From: CAVUWL01 sp963787415
Lineage (GTDB): Bacteria; Actinomycetota; Thermoleophilia; Solirubrobacterales; 70-9
NCBI GenBank assembly: GCA_963787415.1
Contig: CAWBCO010000003.1
Coordinates: forward strand, 434,001 to 498,000
Length of the DNA stretch: 64,000 bases
Direction: 5' to 3'
This document shows positions 61,541 through 64,000 of this stretch, in pieces. Under the pieces are notes generated by a model, which saw only the letters and a list, made by a program, of their open reading frames with translations, was not told the DNA's origin and made no database searches. Each line of letters opens with the position of its first letter. The first letter of the stretch is position 1. The translations under genes and the position numbers were made by a program.

Positions 61541-62026
61541 TCAGGGCAGCAGCACTTCGTTTTGAGAGGAGGCACGGTAGGGGCCGACGATCAGATGGGC
61601 GGGCGCGGCCGCCGCTACTTCGGCGGCGCTCAGGGTGTAGGCACCGGTTGGCAGTTCGGCCTGGAAGGTCCCGGCCCCGTTGGCGACGATCGGTTCAGAG
61701 CTGGTGTCGTGGGGCCCGCGGATCTCGAGCTGGGTTTTGGTGTTGGTCAGGTTGGCGATCACGAAGGTGAGCACCATCGGGCCCCTGGTGCGGATCGGTG
61801 GCTGGGCGCGGCCGCGGTTTTGGGGGATCTGTTTGCTGTGTTCGGGGCCGAGGCCGACCGAGCTCGGCGCGACAGTCACGGCGCCGTTACCCAGCGTCAC
61901 GCTGAGCCGGGCTGACGGTATCGGCCGCGGGTCATTTGCATGTTCTTCGACCCCGCAGCCAGCGCCAATCAGCGCCAGCGCGCCGGAGGCGATGATTGCC
62001 GCCGCTTTACCTCTCCCGCCACCCAT
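61541..62026 (-). CDS. Lipoprotein of unknown function
   Basis: The 161-residue product has a lipoprotein signal: AAAIIASGALALIGAGC, with lipobox IGAGC (Cys about residue 24). The mature part has a beta-sandwich feel: SVTLGNGAVTVAPSSVGLGP, MVLTFVIANLTNTKTQLEIR, TFQAELPTGAYTLSA. That pattern resembles small cupredoxin- or Ig-like secreted domains. It is anchored outside the cytoplasmic membrane. The start at 62026 lies 12 bp after the YgfZ stop on the same strand, so the two may share a transcript. Confidence 0.6.
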   Translation of the reverse strand: MGGGRGKAAAIIASGALALIGAGCGVEEHANDPRPIPSARLSVTLGNGAVTVAPSSVGLGPEHSKQIPQNRGRAQPPIRTRGPMVLTFVIANLTNTKTQLEIRGPHDTSSEPIVANGAGTFQAELPTGAYTLSAAEVAAAAPAHLIVGPYRASSQNEVLLP

Positions 62027-62037
62027 CGCGGCGGAAT

Positions 62038-62991
62038 CTAGCCGAACGGCAAGTCGACAACGCGCGCCGTAACCCCATCTTCACCTACGCGAAGCAGCGC
62101 TCCGGGCTCGGCCTCGCGGCGAAGGATCGCGATCGCGATCGCTCCGCGGGCGGGGGAGACGGCGGCGCCGCCGAGGACCCCGACCTCCTTCTCGCCCAGA
62201 TGCAGGGTCGCTCCGGACTCGGCGGGAGCGCTCAGCGCCAGCCCCCGCAAGACGCGGTTGGCGCGGCCCTTGTAGTGGAGGCGAGCGACGGTCTCCTGGC
62301 CGATGTAGCAGCCCTTGGTGAAGCTGACGGCGGTCTCCACGATGCCCGCCTCCGCCGGCATCGTGGAGCTGCCCATCTCGGTCCCAAAGCGCGGCACGCC
62401 GGCCTCCAGGCGCAAGATCTCGACCGCCTCGGGGCCAACCGCCACGGCGCCGGCGCCAAGCAGTGCCTCGCTCAGTGCCTCGGCCGCCGCCGCGGACGGG
62501 ATCAGATCGACTCCTTCCCGGGTTCCGATCGCGAGGCAGTCGACCCCGGCAACTGAGGTCTTTATCGATGCGTATGGGGGGAGAGGGGGGCAGCCGGCCA
62601 GCTCGGCGCTGCGCGGTCCGATCAGGGAAAGGATCGCGCGCTCGGGCGCGATATCGGTGACCTCGACCCGTCGCCCGATCTTGTAGGTCTGCAGGTGGCG
62701 AAGCGCCGCCGCGGCTCCCTCGGGCTCGGTGTCGATGAAGAACTCCTCGGCCCCGAGGCGCAGGACGCGCATGTCGGTTTGCATGTGCCCCTTGCGATCG
62801 AGCAGCGCCGCGTAGCACCCCTGACCCGGCGCCAGGGCCTCGGCGTCGTTGGTGATCTGGCCCTGCAGGTACTCGGCCGTCTCGGGGCCGCTGATTAAAA
62901 GCATCCCGCGGGTGGAGCGATCAAGCAGTCCGCACTCCTCGCGCAGCTGGCGGTACTGGGCGTCTAGCTCGGGACTCGCGGTGGCGGCCAT
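62038..62991 (-). CDS. ygfZ: YgfZ/GcvT-family folate-binding protein
   Basis: The 317-residue protein has the GcvT-like fold: ECGLLDRSTRGMLLISGPETAEYLQGQITND, RKGHMQTDMRVLR, and the diagnostic KGCYIGQETVARLHYKG motif (about residues 226-242), whose cysteine is essential in YgfZ. The family uses tetrahydrofolate to help assemble or repair certain Fe-S enzymes, including MiaB-type tRNA thiolation. It is divergent from mntR; the two starts are 73 bp apart with the operators between. Confidence 0.87.
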   Translation of the reverse strand: MAATASPELDAQYRQLREECGLLDRSTRGMLLISGPETAEYLQGQITNDAEALAPGQGCYAALLDRKGHMQTDMRVLRLGAEEFFIDTEPEGAAAALRHLQTYKIGRRVEVTDIAPERAILSLIGPRSAELAGCPPLPPYASIKTSVAGVDCLAIGTREGVDLIPSAAAAEALSEALLGAGAVAVGPEAVEILRLEAGVPRFGTEMGSSTMPAEAGIVETAVSFTKGCYIGQETVARLHYKGRANRVLRGLALSAPAESGATLHLGEKEVGVLGGAAVSPARGAIAIAILRREAEPGALLRVGEDGVTARVVDLPFG

Positions 62992-63035
62992 CTGTGCATT
63001 TTAGGAGGCTCGCGCTGGCGGCCTTGACCATGCTC

Positions 63036-63074
63036 TTTTAGATCTGCCAAAATCAGTTTTAGACGTGTCAAAAT
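63036..63074. promoter_or_regulatory. Two tandem MntR/DtxR-type operators
   Basis: TTTTAGATCTGCCAAAAT (63036-63053) and TTTTAGACGTGTCAAAAT (63057-63074) are imperfect dyads of the same shape, TTTWGRC-N2-GYCWAAA, starting 21 bp apart. The second covers the GTG start of the regulator (63065). Occupation would block transcription or initiation of mntR-mntH, and could affect ygfZ. Autoregulation by a metal-loaded DtxR-family protein is the expected reading. Confidence 0.6.
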
Positions 63075-63511
63075 CCTCTCAAACGATCGAGGACTACGCG
63101 AAGGCGATCTATCTGCTCTCGCGCGAGGATGAGGGACCGGTCACCAACGGGGCGCTGGCCGAGCGCCTCGAGGTCACCCCGGCGACCGCGACCTCGATGC
63201 TGAAGCGACTCGGCGGGCTTGGATTACTTGAGTACCGCCCCTATAAGGGCGCCCGATTGACCCCCTCCGGTGAGCGCCTGGCGCTGGAGGTGATCCGCCA
63301 CCACCGCCTGATCGAGTCCTATCTATCGGAGGCCCTGGGGATGTCGACCGACCGCGTCCACGAGGAGGCCGAGGTGCTCGAGCACTACATCTCCGAGGAG
63401 CTCGAGGAGCTGATCGCCGCCAAGCTCGGTGATCCCAGCCACGACCCCCACGGGACCCCGATTCCGGGCCCCGACCTGAGCGACCCGGGTTCTCGGGGAT
63501 CGGGGCCGTGA
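63065..63511 (+). CDS. mntR: MntR-like DtxR-family metal-dependent regulator
   Basis: The 148-residue product (GTG start) has the winged helix IEDYAKAIYLLSREDEGPVTNGALAERLEVTPATATSMLKRLGGLGLLEYRPYKGARLT and the metal/dimer domain VIRHHRLIESYLSEALGMS and VHEEAEVLEHYISEELEELI. These carry the usual H-E-E/H metal ligands of the MntR/DtxR family. There is no SH3-like third domain, as in MntR and unlike IdeR. It overlaps the transporter start (GTGA at 63508-63511), so both are controlled together by metal status. Confidence 0.85.
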   Translation: MSKSSQTIEDYAKAIYLLSREDEGPVTNGALAERLEVTPATATSMLKRLGGLGLLEYRPYKGARLTPSGERLALEVIRHHRLIESYLSEALGMSTDRVHEEAEVLEHYISEELEELIAAKLGDPSHDPHGTPIPGPDLSDPGSRGSGP

Positions 63512-64000
63512 GCTCTCCCCCAAAGCCGCCACCGCCGGGGGCAACGGTCGAGGACGTGCTGCCCGGGGAGGCGGCGGTCGCCGCCGCGGCGCGGCGATCC
63601 TTTGACGGCAGCGCCCGCGGGCTGAGCCGCTTCCTGCCCTTCCTCGGGCCGGCCTTCGTCGCCTCGGTCGCCTACATCGATCCCGGCAACTTCGCCACCA
63701 ACGTCTCCGCCGGGGCGCGCTTTGGCTACCTGCTGCTCTGGGTGGTGCTGCTCGCCAATTTGATCGCGATGGTGGTGCAGACCCAATCGGCGAAGCTCGG
63801 GATAGCGACGGGGCGAAACCTGGCCGAGCTCTGCCGCGAGAACTTCTCACGCCGGACCGTGATCGGGCTCTGGCTGCAGGCCGAGGTGGTGGCGATGGCG
63901 ACCGACGTGGCCGAGGTGGTCGGCGCCGCCCTCGGCCTGAATCTGCTCTTCGGCGTCCCCCTGTTTTTGGCCGGCGTTTTGGCCGGCGCGGGGGCCTTCG
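63508..64000 (+). CDS. mntH: NRAMP-family Mn2+/Fe2+ transporter, partial (runs off the window)
   Basis: The GTG at 63508 overlaps the mntR stop and opens a frame that continues to the window end (about 164 codons). Visible segments are LSRFLPFLGPAFVASVAYIDPGNFATN with the DPGN metal motif of helix 1, FGYLLLWVVLLANLIAMVVQTQSAKLG and GLWLQAEVVAMATDVAEVVGAALGL. This is the diagnostic N-terminal half of an NRAMP transporter, a proton-coupled importer of Mn2+. Confidence 0.85.
   Translation, partial: MSSPPKPPPPGATVEDVLPGEAAVAAAARRSFDGSARGLSRFLPFLGPAFVASVAYIDPGNFATNVSAGARFGYLLLWVVLLANLIAMVVQTQSAKLGIATGRNLAELCRENFSRRTVIGLWLQAEVVAMATDVAEVVGAALGLNLLFGVPLFLAGVLAGAGAF

Overview
The window looks like chromosomal DNA from a high-GC actinobacterium. 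Thermoleophilia (Solirubrobacterales-like) is my best guess, from GC-rich codon use, frequent GTG/TTG starts, a BTAD-type regulator, a SNF2 helicase plus SWIM pair, and secreted proteins with a basic C-terminal Ig-like tail. This is inference from sequence character, with no database search.

1-25 kb is an exopolysaccharide locus. It holds an O-antigen-ligase-like polymerase, a Wzz-like chain-length protein, three Wzx-type flippases, two sulfotransferases, two adjacent GH16 glucanase-like genes, family 2 glycosyltransferases, a large membrane protein, a polysaccharide deacetylase and a PAS-like/BTAD regulator. Together these could make, sulfate, trim and export a surface glycan. The 11.2-17 kb stretch is more AT-rich than its surroundings and looks acquired. 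An 848-bp near-perfect direct repeat has rearranged the glycosyltransferase genes. Many genes in the first 11 kb carry single-base frameshifts, several at homopolymers.

25-46 kb is an accessory island rich in toxin-antitoxin and defence-type modules: VapBC, an AbiEi-like antitoxin, a ParDE/RelE-like pair, a SNF2 helicase plus SWIM protein, an AAA/DUF4143 ATPase, a GHKL ATPase, Fic, HipBA, a second Fic with a small winged-helix protein, and MNT-HEPN. Three tRNA-derived sequences (28.75, 29.56 and 34.16 kb) look like old integration scars. A four-unit 22-bp repeat array precedes the DUF4143 ATPase. Decayed gene fragments lie between the modules.

46.5-49 kb holds an IS110-family element whose left flank is a truncated LytTR response regulator and whose right flank is a truncated PAP2 phosphatase. 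The PAP2-TatA block is a second copy of the block at 25.3-26.0 kb, and the two copies are truncated at opposite ends.

49-64 kb returns to ordinary chromosome: a secreted lamin-tail/polysaccharide-lyase-like protein split by an in-frame stop, a GT4 glycosyltransferase, a fatty acid desaturase, a DMT/NIPA-like membrane protein, DUF202, crotonyl-CoA carboxylase/reductase, RmuC, a secreted BNR-like protein, a lipoprotein, YgfZ, and a MntR-MntH operon with two predicted operators at the regulator start. Reading frames in this part are almost all intact.
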